Shown here piece after piece: positions 20,964 to 21,830 of a DNA stretch of 21,830 bases; position 1 is the stretch's first letter; each line of letters begins with the position of its first letter. The notes beneath the pieces were generated by a model. That model was not told the origin of the DNA and searched no databases. It was given only the letters and a program-made list of their open reading frames with translations. The stretch spans positions 1-21,830 of IMG/VR virus record IMGVR_UViG_3300032783_000009, one strand, 5' to 3'. Position numbers and translations under genes: made by a program. The DNA is from a virus.

Positions 20964-21830
20964 TCACTGGTTGCGGGCGCCGCCCGCGCCCCATTTCCAC
21001 TGGGTACCGGTGGTGTCCCATCGCCACCGGGCGCCGGTGGCGGTGAACAGGGCGTTCGACGGCGGGGGCGGCGGGTAGATGGGCATGAGGAACGTGGTGG
21101 CGATGCCGTGCTGGTGCGGGGCGGGCAGTGCCGGCCGCCACGGCTGGGCGCGGGGCGGGATCGGCGGCCCGGAGGTGGGCGGGACGGGGGCCGGGATCGC
21201 GGCTATCGCTGCGGCGCGGCCGGGTGGCGGGAGCGGCTGGCGGGCCCGGATGGGCTGGCGGGCCGGGTGGATGGGTGGCCCGGCGGTCGGCTGGAGTGCG
21301 GTGACGCGGACCACGCCGAGGACACGCCCGGCGGGTGGCGGGGTGCGGGGTGCGGTGACCGGGGTGTGCAGGGGTGCCGGGAGAGGAATCTGCCGGGCCG
21401 GGGGGATGTAGCTGCTGCGGGTGCGCCCGGCGGGGGGTGGTGCCAGGCGGCCCATGTCCCCGGCCGGCTGATGCAGGGGGGCGGTTGGCGGGCCAGTGCC
21501 GCTGAAGGTACCGGTGCGGGTGAGGGTGTACCCGCCGCGCGCCGCGGCGGGGATGACCGGCCGCCATGGCTGAGCCCGCGGCGGGATACGCGGCCCGGTG
21601 ACCGGGGCGGCGGGGATGACGGGTCGCGGTGTGGCCAGGGCCCGGCCGGTCAGGACCGGGAACCGGGGCAGGGCTGGCCGCAGTGGGGTTGCCCGGGGCG
21701 GGATCGGCGGCCCGGAGGTGGGGGGGGCGGTGGTGACCGCCAGCGCTGCCATCGCCGCGGCGCGGCCCGGGGCGGGGAGCGGCAGACGGCCCCGGACCGG
21801 CTGGTGCAGGGGGATGAACGCGGGACCGGT
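20964..21830 (-). CDS. Proline-rich repetitive protein, C-terminal part (runs off right edge)
   Basis: The frame is open from the window edge to the TGA at 20964; 288 residues are visible. An internal ATG at 21752 is probably not the start, because the repetitive sequence continues upstream of it. It is made of imperfect Pro/Arg/Ala units such as PPTSGPPIPPRAQPWRPALP and GRAAAIAAIP; one is also written in nearly identical DNA (see the repeat). The last ~45 residues differ: FLMPIYPPPPPSNALFT, then ARWRWDTTGTQWKWGAGGAR. A proline-rich linker with an aromatic C-terminal end fits a structural or fibre-linked protein, but the function is not known. Confidence 0.65.
   Translation of the reverse strand, partial: TGPAFIPLHQPVRGRLPLPAPGRAAAMAALAVTTAPPTSGPPIPPRATPLRPALPRFPVLTGRALATPRPVIPAAPVTGPRIPPRAQPWRPVIPAAARGGYTLTRTGTFSGTGPPTAPLHQPAGDMGRLAPPPAGRTRSSYIPPARQIPLPAPLHTPVTAPRTPPPAGRVLGVVRVTALQPTAGPPIHPARQPIRARQPLPPPGRAAAIAAIPAPVPPTSGPPIPPRAQPWRPALPAPHQHGIATTFLMPIYPPPPPSNALFTATGARWRWDTTGTQWKWGAGGARNQ
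21150..21722. repeat. Near-identical DNA repeat inside the proline-rich gene
   Basis: A run beginning CGGGGCGGGATCGGCGGCC and continuing to GGAGGTGGG occurs at about 21150-21178 and again at 21694-21722, about 540 bp apart. A diverged copy begins near 21574. The units encode the PPTSGPPIPPRA-type repeats and may be sites of recombination or length change. Confidence 0.55.

Noticed and set aside
1-21830. CRISPR array, insertion sequence or attachment site
   Set aside because: No regularly spaced direct repeats, no transposase or integrase and no flanking target duplications were seen.

Overview
The window is the virion-structure module of a tailed phage (siphovirus type), free or integrated, from a high-GC actinobacterial host. 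The evidence is very GC-rich DNA with strong third-position GC bias, frequent GTG and TTG starts, head and tail genes in the usual order, and small genes of a kind seen in actinobacteriophages. There is no integrase, terminase, portal or lysis gene here, so phage and prophage cannot be told apart.

Almost all structural genes are on the minus strand and read from right to left. They are: a proline-rich protein open at the right edge (21830-20964); a 109-aa protein; a 658-aa beta-helix (pectate-lyase-like) tail spike (20619-18643); a 66-aa protein; a 1124-aa fusion carrying an HK97-type prohead protease and a zinc-motif scaffold region (17794-14420); the major capsid gene (14380-11833); three related small beta-rich proteins, possibly capsid decoration (9861-8770); a Zn-ribbon protein; a Zn/SAP-domain protein; a head-tail connector; a basic 60-aa protein; a probable tail terminator; a 100-aa protein; the major tail tube protein (4798-3518); a tail assembly chaperone pair made by -1 frameshifting (3479-2857); a tail completion-like protein; and the N-terminal 448 aa of the tape measure protein, which runs off the left edge.

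Selfish and accessory DNA is laid over this. A group I intron of about 790 nt (13654-12865) splits the capsid gene, and its LAGLIDADG endonuclease gene lies on the opposite strand. Just after the capsid gene are a dense series of stem-loops and a large Vsr-like endonuclease gene, which is broken by an amber codon exactly where a 17-residue repeat calls for tryptophan. An endonuclease VII-like gene sits next to the tape measure gene. Three other loci carry small plus-strand genes (5172-5489, 7985-8437, 17842-18440). Each plus-strand block fills the space between the stop of one minus-strand gene and the start of the next, often with overlapping convergent stops. A plus-strand tRNA-like element with an abnormal anticodon region sits at about 7191-7295.

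The strongest points for follow-up are the intron with its antisense endonuclease, the amber-interrupted 17-residue-repeat endonuclease, the hairpin series after the capsid gene, the nested starts in the protease/scaffold fusion, and the tRNA-like element.
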